Shown: piece after piece, positions 27,428 through 36,783 of the stretch
Layout: the number at the start of each line of letters is the position of its first letter
How positions within the stretch are numbered: position 1 is the first letter of the stretch
Source: Bacteroidetes bacterium SW_9_63_38
GTDB taxonomy: Bacteria; Bacteroidota; Rhodothermia; Rhodothermales; Salinibacteraceae
Direction of reading: 5' to 3'
Length of the DNA stretch: 64,000 nt
Assembly: GCA_003022435.1 (NCBI GenBank)
Contig: PXUA01000019.1
Location: forward strand, 1 to 64,000
Position numbers and translations under genes: made by a program
The notes under the pieces: model-generated
The model's database searches: none
Told to the model about the DNA's origin: nothing
What the model saw: only the letters and a program-made list of their open reading frames with translations

Positions 27428-28360
27428 CTACGCTGCCTCGTCCGGGAGCAGCGACTTGCCGAAGCTCTTGAGCGTGAAGACGGGACAGGGGGCTCGGCGC
27501 ACCACTTTTTCCGCCACGCTCCCGATGAGGAAGCGCTCCAGCCCGGTGCGCCCGTGCGTGGCCATGACGATGAGGTCGGCCTCGTGCTCCTCGGCAAACT
27601 CCACGATGTCGCGGGCCGCGTTGCCCGCCAGCACGTGGATGTTGACCGGGTCGGTGCGCAGGTCGATGCGTCCGGCCAGCGTTTCGAGCGCCTCGCGGGC
27701 CTGGTCCCGCACGTTGGGCAGCTCCGTGCTCAGGGTATCGAGCCCATAAGCACTGGGGTGCGCAGCCTCTTCAACCACGTGGATCAGGTCAAGCGGCGCC
27801 CCATACGCCTCCGACAGGGCAGTAGCATGGTCCACCACCATGGAGGATTGCTCCGACAAGTCGACCGGGGCCAGTACCCGCGAGACCGTGGGCACGCTTG
27901 CGGTGTCCGACGGCAGCACGGTGAACACGGGACAGGGGGCCCTGCGCACCACCTCCTCCGAGACGCTACCACTCAGCAGACGGTCCATGCCCTGGCGCCC
28001 GTGCGTCCCCATCACCACAACATCCACGTCCTGCTCCGTCGCGTAGTCGATGATGGCCTCCGACGGGGAGGTGTCACCCGTCTGGGTGTAGATGACCGGC
28101 ACTGTGCCTCGGTCCTGGGTGGCCGTCTGCACCTCCATATGCTGCACGGAGGCCTCGTCCGGGTCCGTGCCTGCCCCCGCCGGCTCGACCGGCAGGAAGT
28201 CCATCGGGTTCGTGTCGCCGTCCGCTGAGGGGGACACCACGTTGAAGACATGAATCGTGGCGTTGTACTGCAAGGCCAGATGGGCGGCGTGTGCGAATGC
28301 TCCCTCCGCCACGTCCGAGAAGTCGGTCGGAAAGAGAATCGAGTCGATGTTGAGCGTCAT
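27428..28360 (-). CDS. Tandem universal stress protein (UspA family)
   Basis: 310 residues with two Usp domains (about 1-150 and 155-300). Each ends in the ATP-binding pattern GTHGRQGMDRLLSGSVSEEV or ATHGRTGLERFLIGSVAEKV followed by VVRRAPCPVFT. Start MTLNIDSILFPTDFSD at 28360. Longer upstream frames pass through repeat C3 and are not coding. A cytoplasmic stress-response protein, usually a dimer; the target is unknown. Convergent with nothing nearby; the 27-kb zinc-ribbon and remnant genes follow on the same strand. Confidence 0.93.
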   Translation of the reverse strand: MTLNIDSILFPTDFSDVAEGAFAHAAHLALQYNATIHVFNVVSPSADGDTNPMDFLPVEPAGAGTDPDEASVQHMEVQTATQDRGTVPVIYTQTGDTSPSEAIIDYATEQDVDVVVMGTHGRQGMDRLLSGSVSEEVVRRAPCPVFTVLPSDTASVPTVSRVLAPVDLSEQSSMVVDHATALSEAYGAPLDLIHVVEEAAHPSAYGLDTLSTELPNVRDQAREALETLAGRIDLRTDPVNIHVLAGNAARDIVEFAEEHEADLIVMATHGRTGLERFLIGSVAEKVVRRAPCPVFTLKSFGKSLLPDEAA

Positions 28361-28452
28361 AGGGGCGGAACAGCAGTGAACGCGACGGTGAAGAGCTCCA
28401 CGGGCGGGAATACGTAACAGGATAACGGGCACACCGGAGAAGACAAAGGGCA

Positions 28453-28612
28453 GGGCGATTGCATGTTGCAGACATCCGGAGACGTAGGAGGCGATTTTGC
28501 CGCTGAATTCCCCCTCTGCCCGGAATGAGCGGACGCGTGGAGGCATGGAGGCAATAATGCTGTGCTCCAACCCCCCTTCTGTGTTGCCGCGGAGGGCAAG
28601 ATGCGATTGCCG
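28453..28612. mobile_element. Miniature repeat, family C copy 3
   Basis: About 158 bp with the clearest ends of the family: GGCGATTGCATGTTG and (reversed) GGCAATCGCATCTTG. It lies in the divergent gap between the Usp gene and the plus-strand beta-sandwich gene. The remainder (28361-28452 and 28613-28793) has an AT-richer stretch just before 28794 that may hold the plus-strand promoter. Confidence 0.75.
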
Positions 28613-28793
28613 AGAGACAAAGGGCAATCGGAGTGGGAGGGAGGTCGACCGTGCGTCGGGGAATTACCCACACGGACGGGCCGAAAAGTTTCTACAGTCT
28701 GGACGAAAGAGGGGATGGACGAGGACAAAGCGTTTTCTTACATTACACAGAGATCTTGGCCTTCACTAATTTGATCACTTGTTTTCCGGTCTC

Positions 28794-29630
28794 ATGTCCA
28801 CTCCGTCCCCGCGTCCCGACGCGCCGACGAACACGCGTCCCGCGCCGCAGCCCACGCACCCGGTGGCCGGGCGCACCATTACCGAGTCGGTCCCCGAGCT
28901 TCGATGGACATCCGTGCCGGAGGTCGAGGCGTATCGGCTGCAGATTGCTGCTTCCGACGCCTTCACGACTACGTACTACGACGAGACGGTCGACGGCCCC
29001 ACGGCGGTCGATCTCGATGCGGTGCTGCCCGAGGAAGCGGGAACGGTGATGTGGCGCGTGCGGGCGGAGACGAAGAACGCGCCCTGGAGCGTCGCGGCTT
29101 CGTTTACGGTTGCGAACGCGCCGGCGGACGACGCCCAGTTTCTCGTCAACGCCCCGCCGGTCCCGATTCGGCCCATTGACGAGGACGCCGTCGACGCGAA
29201 CGGGGCCACCCTCACCTGGGAGGGCGTGCCGGAGGCCAGCGGCTATCGCGTGCAGGTGGGCACGACGGAGTTGATCGACGATCCTCTGGATCTCACCCTC
29301 GATCAGACCACGACGCTCACCCTCTTCGACGAACTGCCGGGCGGCGCAGCGCCGCTGTACTGGCGCGTGTGCGCCCTTTTCCCGAACGACACGGAGGGGC
29401 CCTGGAGCGAGGTCGTACAGTTCCGTACCGACCCGTCGGTCGAGGATCGGGCCGATGAGGCGCCCGCTGCCGATCCCGAGGCGGAGGCCGACGTGGACAC
29501 TCGGCGGTCGGCCGTTGCGGCCGGCCCGGCCCGCGAGGCGCACACGAGCAGCGCGATGGCCATCGCGTTTACGGGCATCCTGCTCATCAGCTTCCTGCTG
29601 ACGATCCTCGCCGTCATGGTAGTGGGGTAG
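28794..29630 (+). CDS. Tail-anchored protein with two fibronectin III-like domains
   Basis: 278 residues from MSTPSPRPDAP (28794; a TTG five codons upstream is less likely). Two repeats of the FnIII/Ig type, about 35-110 and 130-215, each with the pattern LRWTSVPEVEAYRLQIA or LTWEGVPEASGYRVQVG and MWRVRA or YWRVCA. An acidic linker follows, then a single hydrophobic helix at the very C-terminus (IAFTGILLISFLLTILAVMVV). There is no N-terminal signal, so it would be a tail-anchored membrane protein with its domains in the cytoplasm, unusual for this fold. Function unknown. Confidence 0.8.
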   Translation: MSTPSPRPDAPTNTRPAPQPTHPVAGRTITESVPELRWTSVPEVEAYRLQIAASDAFTTTYYDETVDGPTAVDLDAVLPEEAGTVMWRVRAETKNAPWSVAASFTVANAPADDAQFLVNAPPVPIRPIDEDAVDANGATLTWEGVPEASGYRVQVGTTELIDDPLDLTLDQTTTLTLFDELPGGAAPLYWRVCALFPNDTEGPWSEVVQFRTDPSVEDRADEAPAADPEAEADVDTRRSAVAAGPAREAHTSSAMAIAFTGILLISFLLTILAVMVVG

Positions 29631-29638
29631 TACCCACT

Positions 29639-29671
29639 CCGGGTGAAGGACTCGGGTATATAAGTGTGTAG
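29639..29671 (+). repeat. Second copy of the 33-bp post-gene repeat
   Basis: Matches 22344-22376 at 28 of 33 positions and starts 9 bases after the stop of the tail-anchored protein gene. The stem is less perfect than in the first copy. A second small dyad follows (gtaggtata/tatctac, 29668-29688). Confidence 0.45.
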
Positions 29672-29800
29672 GTATAAACGTATCTACCTGTCTACCACGG
29701 AGTTACCTACAGGCGTACGCCCCGACAGAGGCAATCCAGGATTACCATCGGGACACTGCACTTCCATACACCAGCGGAGCTTCCGGAGTTGATATAATCC

Positions 29801-30994
29801 TTACGAGGTTGGCAGGTCCGGAGAAGTCACCTCGGCCTCGTCGCCGTCGGGGGCGGTGCCGTCTTCGTCGGCCGGAGCGCCGTCGCCGGAGGGGGGGGAG
29901 GCCTCGCCCTCGGCAATGGCCTCGTCCTCCTCGTCCCAGTTGTCGATGGCTTCGAGGACGCGGTCGACGATGTCCTCCTCCGGCACCGTGTCCACCACCT
30001 CTCCATGCTTAAAGAAGTGGGCGCGGCCCCGTCCCAACGAGATGCCGAGGTCGGCCCCGCTGGCCTCTCCTGGACCGTTGACGGCGCAGCCCATCAGTGC
30101 CACATTGAGGTCCTTGTCAAAGTTGCGCTCGGCGACCGCATCTTCCACCTCCTCGACGATTGAGAAGAGATCGCCCACGAGCCGCCCGCAGGTCGGGCAG
30201 GCAATAATATTGACCCCGGGCCGTCCAATGCCGAGGGCCTTCAGGATGCGGTGGCCCACCTTCACCTCCTCGACCGGATCCGCGGCCAGAGAGACCCGAA
30301 TCGTGTCGCCGATGCCGTCGGCCAGCAGCCCGCCGATGCCGATCGAGCTTTTCACCGAGCCCATGTCCAGCGTGCCGCTCTCCGTGACCCCGAGGTGCAA
30401 GGGATAGTCCGTCTCCTTGGCCACCTTCCGGTAGGCCTGGATCATCATGAAGGGGTCGGAGTGCTTCACCGAGATGACGATGTCCTCGAAGTCGTTCTTG
30501 TGGCAGACCTCTACGTGGCGCATGGCGCTCTCAAAGAGGGCCTCCGGCTTCGGGTAGCCGTGCTTCTCCAAGATGTCCTCCTCCAGCGAGCCGGAGTTCA
30601 CGCCGATGCGAATCGGCAACCCGGCCTCCTTGGCGGCCTGCAGCACCTCGCGCTCCCACTCCGGCTTGCCGATGTTGCCGGGGTTGATGCGCACCTTGTC
30701 AACGCCGGCCTCGATGGCCTTGAGGGCGTACTGGTAATTAAAGTGAATGTCGGCCACGAGGGGCACGTCGGTGCCCTGCACGAGGGCGGCCAGGGCGTCG
30801 GCATCTTCCGGGCGGGGCACCGCCACGCGCACGATGTCGCCGCCGGCCTCGGCGATGCGCTCAATCTCGTCGAGCGTCGTCTCAACCTCGTGCGTCTTCG
30901 TGGTCGTCATCGACTGCACCGAGACGGGCGCGTCGCCGCCGATCTGGACGTCTCCGACCTGAACGGGGCGGGTCTCGCGGCGGGGGCGTTCCAT
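29801..30994 (-). CDS. ispG: 4-hydroxy-3-methylbut-2-en-1-yl diphosphate synthase
   Basis: A 397-residue iron-sulfur enzyme that makes HMBPP from MEcPP in the MEP pathway. The TIM-barrel half begins PVQVGDVQIGGDAPVSVQSM. The 4Fe-4S half has CPTCGR, a third Cys in MGCAVNGPGE, and the Glu ligand region. Length to the end of the conserved core is about 350; the last 45 residues are an Asp/Glu/Gly/Pro-rich disordered tail that other IspG lack, common in halophile proteins. Start MERPRRETRPVQVG at 30994. Probably monocistronic. Confidence 0.96.
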   Translation of the reverse strand: MERPRRETRPVQVGDVQIGGDAPVSVQSMTTTKTHEVETTLDEIERIAEAGGDIVRVAVPRPEDADALAALVQGTDVPLVADIHFNYQYALKAIEAGVDKVRINPGNIGKPEWEREVLQAAKEAGLPIRIGVNSGSLEEDILEKHGYPKPEALFESAMRHVEVCHKNDFEDIVISVKHSDPFMMIQAYRKVAKETDYPLHLGVTESGTLDMGSVKSSIGIGGLLADGIGDTIRVSLAADPVEEVKVGHRILKALGIGRPGVNIIACPTCGRLVGDLFSIVEEVEDAVAERNFDKDLNVALMGCAVNGPGEASGADLGISLGRGRAHFFKHGEVVDTVPEEDIVDRVLEAIDNWDEEDEAIAEGEASPPSGDGAPADEDGTAPDGDEAEVTSPDLPTS

Positions 30995-31150
30995 GACACG
31001 GAAAGGGGATTGATGACAAGAAAGAAAGCAGCAGTCCTACGTACACCGGACGCACGGGCTCCGGCGGAGAGGAGAGCGTCCTGCAACAGCATCGTCACAC
31101 GGACACGCTTCAAGAGAGATTCGCCCGTCGCCACTCGCCCGCTGCCACTG

Positions 31151-32086
31151 TCACGATTGGCTGGCTTCGTGTAGTGTTTGCTTCTCCTCGTCGCTGAGGG
31201 CATCGTAGCCCTGCTCGCTGATCTTATCGAGGATGCGGTCGACCTCCTTGGAGCGATTGTTGGACGAGGAGCGAGAGGGAGACCCGTCCGACGACGAGGT
31301 CGGCCGTCGGGAGCCGGAGTTGTTTGTGGTGGGTCCCCCCGAAAAGAAACTCTTGATGCGTTCGAACAGGGTCGGCACCCGGGCAGAGGACCGACGCGAC
31401 CGCCGCTGTTTGCCACCGAACAGGGACGCCATCCACGACGGCACGCCGATCTCGTCGCGCACGACCTTCGCGTACAGAAATCCGGTGAGGGCCCCGCCCC
31501 AATGGGCGGCCACCGCCGTGCCACTGGTCGATAGCATCAGCAGGGCGTCGATGATGAGAAACCCAATCACTACGTACAGCAGCCGCACAACCCCGAAGAA
31601 GAGCAGCCCGATCTGCTTGTATGGGTACAAGATGGCGACAGTCATTAGCACGCCCAGCACCGAGGCCGAGGCCCCGACGACCGGCACGACGCCCGAGCCC
31701 GTGATGGCCGGAAACAACGGTTGCAGCAAGAGGCACATGAGCCCGCCGCCGACGCCCGTGACGAGATAGACGGTCCAGAATTGCTGGCGGCCGTGCATGC
31801 GCTCAAACTCCTTCCCGATCCAATACAGCCACAGCATGTTGAAGACGATGTGCAGCAGTCCCCCGAGCCCCCCGCTCGTGTGCATGAAGTTGTACGTCAC
31901 AAGCTGCCAGGGCTCGAACAGCACGTCTGGAAAGACCGGGTGGAGCGCAAAGTGCTCCATCACGAACCGAAATCCGGCCGGCCACAGGTGGAGGAATTGC
32001 GCCGCCACGTACACCCCCACGTTGAGGGTAACGATGGTGCGCAGGGCTTGCGGCTGCCGATGGTACCACGTTTTGAAGTCGTTCAC
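31151..32086 (-). CDS. Rhomboid family intramembrane serine protease (1)
   Basis: 311 residues, six membrane helices and a long polar C-terminal tail (about 215-311, Ser/Arg-rich, ending in a charged helix). Catalytic Ser lies in VVGASASVLGVL and His in AVAAHWGGALTG. The upstream HTSGGLGGLLHIVFNM holds the conserved His and Asn of the oxyanion region. It cleaves membrane proteins within or near the bilayer; substrate unknown. A second, shorter rhomboid lies 250 bp upstream on the same strand. Confidence 0.93.
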   Translation of the reverse strand: MNDFKTWYHRQPQALRTIVTLNVGVYVAAQFLHLWPAGFRFVMEHFALHPVFPDVLFEPWQLVTYNFMHTSGGLGGLLHIVFNMLWLYWIGKEFERMHGRQQFWTVYLVTGVGGGLMCLLLQPLFPAITGSGVVPVVGASASVLGVLMTVAILYPYKQIGLLFFGVVRLLYVVIGFLIIDALLMLSTSGTAVAAHWGGALTGFLYAKVVRDEIGVPSWMASLFGGKQRRSRRSSARVPTLFERIKSFFSGGPTTNNSGSRRPTSSSDGSPSRSSSNNRSKEVDRILDKISEQGYDALSDEEKQTLHEASQS

Positions 32087-32336
32087 GGTCGAAGGCTGGG
32101 CTGGTGAACCCCATCAGAGACAAAAGGAATCGGACCGGAATGCACGTACGGCCTTTCGCTATGCGGACACACTCTTATACCATGTATTGGAAGCAAGGTT
32201 TACCCGGAATGAGGAATGGGAGAGGGGGCGTCGTCGCCTCTCCTCCTTCCACTCAATTGTAGCGATACGAGAGACCTTGACGGGACAGGGGAGATAACGC
32301 GCAATCCACCTCTTGATTCCCAATACCCGGAGTGTG

Positions 32337-33083
32337 TTACCATCGCATCACGCGATCCGGCGTCACCGGCAGCTTGCCGCGCCAGTACTGAATCAGCAGA
32401 AAGCCGACCACCATGCCGCCCAAGTGCGCAAAGTTGGCTACCCCCGCGTTCGTCCCCGTCACGGCCGAGTACAACTCCAGTGCACCGAACCCAATCACAA
32501 GCCACTTCGCTTTGATGGGAAACAAGAACCAGAGGTAAATGGGCTGATTGGGAAACATCATACCGAAGGCCAGGAGGATGCCGTACACGCCACCGGAGGC
32601 CCCTACGGTTGGCACGGCTACGCTCGCGAGGCCCTGGCTGGTGGACAGCGTCTGGGCGGCCGGCACGAAGGCAAGATGGGTGAGCGCGGCCCCGACCACG
32701 CATGCAAAGTAGAAGGTGCCGAATCGCTGTGAGCCCCACCGATTTTCGATCTGCACCCCAAACATCCAGAGGGCGAACATATTAAAGAAAAGGTGACCCA
32801 TGCTCCCGTGCAGAAAGCTGTAGCTCACCAACTGCCACGGCCAGAAGCCGGGCACGGTGCCGAGCTGGGTCGACACGACCACGGCGCCCTGCTCGGGGGC
32901 ACCCGGCGCGTAGAGCGCTAGGTGGTTCAGCACCGTTGCCAGGAGGGAGGACGAGGAAAGCGTGCTGGACGCGACGAACTGCGCGAAGAAAAGCAACCCG
33001 TTCAGAATCAAGAGATTCTTGATGACCGGGGGCATCACCGAGAACCGAGTCGGGGGGCGGTACGAGGTTTGGGAGCGGGGCAT
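32337..33083 (-). CDS. Rhomboid family intramembrane serine protease (2)
   Basis: 248 residues from MPRSQTSYRPPT (33083). Membrane helices include a start at IKNLLILNGLLFFAQF. HGSMGHLFFNMFALW holds the His/Asn elements, VGASGGVYGILLAFG the catalytic Ser, and NFAHLGGMVVG the catalytic His. It has no long C-terminal tail, unlike its neighbour, and the two sequences differ widely, so this is old duplication or separate origin rather than a recent repeat. Confidence 0.93.
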   Translation of the reverse strand: MPRSQTSYRPPTRFSVMPPVIKNLLILNGLLFFAQFVASSTLSSSSLLATVLNHLALYAPGAPEQGAVVVSTQLGTVPGFWPWQLVSYSFLHGSMGHLFFNMFALWMFGVQIENRWGSQRFGTFYFACVVGAALTHLAFVPAAQTLSTSQGLASVAVPTVGASGGVYGILLAFGMMFPNQPIYLWFLFPIKAKWLVIGFGALELYSAVTGTNAGVANFAHLGGMVVGFLLIQYWRGKLPVTPDRVMRW

Positions 33084-33302
33084 GTGCGGACGCCGGGCTG
33101 GAGCGGGCGGAGAGCAAGAACCGTGGAAGCACGGGTATTCAACCGTAGTCCTACGGGTCGGCGCGGCGATGCGTTCGTCGGCAACCGGACCGTTCTGCAA
33201 AGTCTCAATGGTTCCGATGTCTGAACGTCACCGTTCGACTCGGCAACGGCCGTTTCGCCCATCGGAAAGTGATCCGATTGTCGTTAAGACGAGCGGCGCT
33301 GC

Positions 33303-34130
33303 TTGACGCTTCTGCAGTGGCAGACTACACTTTCGCCGCGGTCCGCACTGGTTTTTCCGCACACGTCCCCCAACCCCGTGGTCCTGTTTGTGTCCGACAT
33401 CCATCTCGGAAGGGGGGAAAGAATGGACGAGCGCGCCAAAGAGGCGGATCTGGTTGAATGCCTGCAGGCACACGCCAAGCAGGTCGATCATCTTTACCTC
33501 CTCGGAGATGTCTTCGACGGGTACATCGAGTACAGCCACCTCATCCCGAAGGGATTCGTGCGGTTCCAGGGGCTTGTTGCCGCGTGGTGCGACCGGGGAA
33601 TTCCTGTGACGTACCTGCTGGGCAACCATGATCCCTGGCACCAGGACCATTTCGCCGAGGAAATCGGGGTGCGCCTCGTGCCCGATCAGACAACCGAGCA
33701 GCACGGGGCCCACCGGATTCACCTCACGCACGGTGACGCGCACGCCTCCACACACCGTGGCTACGGTTGGATGCGCCCGCTGCTCCGCCACCCCTGGTCG
33801 ATCCGTCTGTACCGCACGCTCTTCCCAGCCGATTGGGGAGTCGCCCTGGCCCGCAGTGTGAGCCGGGCGCTTCACGATCCCGATCCCGACCCGGCGGTCG
33901 TGGCCGCGCTGGAAGCATATGCCCGACAGCAGCTTCAGGACCCGGCCCTTAACGCCGTCGTCATGGGGCATAGCCACCAGTCGTGCCTGCAGCAGTGGGA
34001 CCGCGGCGTGTACCTCAATACGGGAAACTGGTACGAAACCCGAACCTTCGCCCGTTTGGAAAACGGGGCGCTGCACCTGTGCCGGTGGAACGGCAGCCGG
34101 ACCCACGACATTGAATCGGCTGCGTTATAA
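33303..34130 (+). CDS. Calcineurin-like metallophosphatase (UDP-2,3-diacylglucosamine hydrolase-like)
   Basis: Up to 275 residues. All metal motifs are present in order: DIHLG, GDVFDGY, GNHD, THGD and GHSH. The pattern, with DIHLG near the N-terminus and GDxFD, fits the LpxH/YbbF group, which cleaves UDP-2,3-diacylglucosamine in lipid A synthesis. It might equally act on another phosphodiester. The TTG start at 33303 is uncertain; a GTG at 33378 would begin three residues before VSDIHLG. The class A PBP follows after 117 bp, suggesting a shared envelope role. Confidence 0.83.
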   Translation: MTLLQWQTTLSPRSALVFPHTSPNPVVLFVSDIHLGRGERMDERAKEADLVECLQAHAKQVDHLYLLGDVFDGYIEYSHLIPKGFVRFQGLVAAWCDRGIPVTYLLGNHDPWHQDHFAEEIGVRLVPDQTTEQHGAHRIHLTHGDAHASTHRGYGWMRPLLRHPWSIRLYRTLFPADWGVALARSVSRALHDPDPDPAVVAALEAYARQQLQDPALNAVVMGHSHQSCLQQWDRGVYLNTGNWYETRTFARLENGALHLCRWNGSRTHDIESAAL

Positions 34131-34247
34131 ATCCGGTGCTCTCTCCGGGGCGGCGGTCCGGGAGAGCGTGGTCTCCGGAAGAGGGGCTGTAGGGAAGGCC
34201 GCGCCCGTTGCCAATGCATCTACTGACTTTTTCCGTTCTGCCCGACC

Positions 34248-36665
34248 ATGTCTGAGTGGTCATATTCCGACGACGAGCTCGACGAGTACTTCCAGGACCC
34301 TTCGGCCCGGAAGAAAGAGCATTCCGGCGACGAACGGCCCAGTGATCCGGCGGGCGAGTGGGAGCGACCCTGGAGCGGACTTCGGGGCTTCTTTCATCGT
34401 CGCATTGCGGATCCAGAAAAGGCGCAGGCCGCGGTAGTCCTCTCGGCCATCACCGGCCTGCTTCTCCTAACGACGGGGCTCGGGTTGGGCTACGTCTGGA
34501 CGCTCACCGACGAGATCCCGTCCACCGAGCGCCTGGAGAATCCTACCATGCAGCTCGCGACGACTGCGTACACGGCCGACGGCAAAGAACTCGCCAGCTA
34601 TGCCACCCAGAATCGGTCGTGGGTGCCCTACGATAGCATCTCCACGCACGCGGTCAATGCCCTCATTGCAACCGAGGATCACCGATTCCGACACCACTGG
34701 GGGGTAGACCCGGTTGGCATCATGGCGGCGGTGGTCGACATCGTGACCGGCAACTTTCGGGGGGCCTCGACCATCACGCAGCAACTGGCGCGCAACCTCT
34801 ACAACGAAAAAGTAGGGCGAGCGGTCACCGTTCGTCGCAAGCTCGAGGAGATGGTGACGGCCGTGGAGCTGGAACGGCAGTACACGAAGCAAGAAATCGT
34901 CGAGATGTACCTCAACACGGTGAGCTTCGGGAGCAACGCGTTCGGCATCGAAGCCGCCGCTCGCACCTACTTCGGCGTGCCGTCGGACGAGTTGAATGAA
35001 TTGCAGGCCGCCACGCTCACCGGCCTGCTCCGGGCGACCACCTATTACAACCCCGTCCGCAATCCCCAGAACGCGAAGCGACGGCGCAACGTGGTGCTGC
35101 AGCTGATGGTCCAGCACGGCTACCTCGACCCGGCGTTCTACGCGGAGCACAAGGACGACCCGATGAAGGCCGACTACAACTCGTCGGAGCTGTACGCCTC
35201 GTTTGCGCCGTACTTTGCCGAGCACGTGCGGAACCTGATCACCGACTGGTCCAACGACCCGGACCACCCCCTGAGCAAGTACGACGTGTACGGGGACGGC
35301 CTCCAGGTGTATACGACGCTCGACGCAAAACTCCAGAAGATGGCTCACGCTGCCGTCACCGAGCAGATGGAGGCGCTTCAGAAGGTGGTAGATCGTGAGT
35401 GGGCCAAGGACGACTCGCTTCTCTACAGCCAGACCCTTGCCGACTATCAGGAGCTGGAGCCCGGGAAAGACTACGAGCCCTTCAAGCACTTTTGGGAGAC
35501 GCATCCCGAGGTGCTGAAGGACGCGATTCGCGAGACTGACCGCTTCAAACGGCTCACGGAGGAGATGAGTGGCACGGAGGCCCTGAAGTCGATTCGGGCC
35601 GATACCGCGTTCGTCGACTCGGTCAGGCATCTGAGAAGCCGGCTCGGGGCGGGGCTTGTATCGCTCGATCCGCGCAACAGCCACGTGAAGGTGTGGATCG
35701 GCGGCCGCGACTTTCGGACGGACAAGTACGACAAGGTAGGGATTGCCCAGCGACAGCCGGGGTCGACGTTCAAGCCGTTTACCTACACGGCGGCCATCGA
35801 CAACGGGTACTCGCCGTACGACAAGGTCAAGGACAGCACGTTTACCTGGGAGAAGCCGGGGTTTGAGAAGATAAAAGCAGTAGCCGACTCCTCGGTCGAT
35901 TCCACGGAGGTTGACTCCGTCTGGACACCGAAGAACTACAGCGGCACCTCCACCGGTCAGATGATGACGCTGAGTCAGGGCATTGCCAACTCCGTCAACA
36001 CCGTGACCGCTCGGCTCGCGCTCGACATCAATCCCCGGACCGTCGTGCAGTACGCCCGGCAGATGGGGATTCGCAAGAGTGCGTTGTACGCGGTGCCGTC
36101 CATTGCGCTCGGCACGAGCAGCGTTACACTGCTTGAGATGGCCACGGCCTACTCGACCCTCGCAAACGGGGGGCTCTACAACGAACCGGTGTCCGTCACC
36201 CGGATCGAGGATCGCTACGGGAACGTGATTTGGCAGAACAGCCCGGGCCCGAGTGAGGCGCTGTCGGAGCGCACCGCCTATACGGTCGTCGACATGATGC
36301 GTGGGGTTATCGACTACGGCACGGGCCAACGCATCCGCACGCAATTTGAGCTCGACGACTACGACCTCGCTGGCAAGACGGGGACGACCCAACGCTCGGC
36401 CGACACGTGGTTTATGCTCATGCACCCCGAGCTTGTAAGCGGGGCCTGGATCGGCTTCGACGACCAGCGCCTCACGTTCCGGACGCGCTGGTGGGGGCAG
36501 GGAGCGCACAGTGCGCTCTTCCTGGTCGGCGACTTCTACCGGCGCATTGCGAAGCAGGACTCGGTGTCGCTGCTGACGAAGGAGTCAAGCTTCCCGATGG
36601 TCGAATCCTACGGGGCGCCCGAGGATACGACGGATTCGCAGCAGGACGGACGCCTGGGCTGGTGA
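34248..36665 (+). CDS. Class A penicillin-binding protein (PBP1A family)
   Basis: An 805-residue bifunctional murein synthase. A short acidic cytoplasmic N-terminus precedes one membrane helix (about 64-85). The GT51 glycosyltransferase domain carries ATEDHRFRHHWG (catalytic Glu) and GGASTITQQLARN-type sequence (GASTITQQLARNLYNE). The transpeptidase has Ser-x-x-Lys in QRQPGSTFKPFTYT, an SVN motif in GIANSVNTV, and KTGTTQRSADTW. The domain order matches PBP1a. Cytoplasmic membrane, acting on the periplasmic face. Follows the metallophosphatase and precedes sbcD. Confidence 0.95.
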   Translation: MSEWSYSDDELDEYFQDPSARKKEHSGDERPSDPAGEWERPWSGLRGFFHRRIADPEKAQAAVVLSAITGLLLLTTGLGLGYVWTLTDEIPSTERLENPTMQLATTAYTADGKELASYATQNRSWVPYDSISTHAVNALIATEDHRFRHHWGVDPVGIMAAVVDIVTGNFRGASTITQQLARNLYNEKVGRAVTVRRKLEEMVTAVELERQYTKQEIVEMYLNTVSFGSNAFGIEAAARTYFGVPSDELNELQAATLTGLLRATTYYNPVRNPQNAKRRRNVVLQLMVQHGYLDPAFYAEHKDDPMKADYNSSELYASFAPYFAEHVRNLITDWSNDPDHPLSKYDVYGDGLQVYTTLDAKLQKMAHAAVTEQMEALQKVVDREWAKDDSLLYSQTLADYQELEPGKDYEPFKHFWETHPEVLKDAIRETDRFKRLTEEMSGTEALKSIRADTAFVDSVRHLRSRLGAGLVSLDPRNSHVKVWIGGRDFRTDKYDKVGIAQRQPGSTFKPFTYTAAIDNGYSPYDKVKDSTFTWEKPGFEKIKAVADSSVDSTEVDSVWTPKNYSGTSTGQMMTLSQGIANSVNTVTARLALDINPRTVVQYARQMGIRKSALYAVPSIALGTSSVTLLEMATAYSTLANGGLYNEPVSVTRIEDRYGNVIWQNSPGPSEALSERTAYTVVDMMRGVIDYGTGQRIRTQFELDDYDLAGKTGTTQRSADTWFMLMHPELVSGAWIGFDDQRLTFRTRWWGQGAHSALFLVGDFYRRIAKQDSVSLLTKESSFPMVESYGAPEDTTDSQQDGRLGW

Positions 36666-36668
36666 GGG

Positions 36669-36783
36669 CAATGGCGAATTGCGAGTGACGACGTTCGAGT
36701 CGTTCGGTCGGGGGACGGACACAACGCTGGAATGAGGCACCGCGGTCGTTGCATTCGACAATCGAAATTCGACACTCGTCACT
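36669..36783. repeat. Iterated-word leader before sbcD
   Basis: Degenerate words cgaattgcgagtgacgacg (36671-) and ttcgacaatcgaaattcgac (36753-) fill the gap up to the sbcD start codon. Similar word arrays precede aroK, truA/rnhB neighbours and other genes. No Shine-Dalgarno-like purine run is evident. Confidence 0.4.

Noticed and set aside
34136-34183. gctctctccgg/ccgggagagc hairpin between the metallophosphatase and the PBP gene as a terminator or riboswitch
   Set aside because: No T-run and no resemblance to a known riboswitch; left as an unassigned hairpin.
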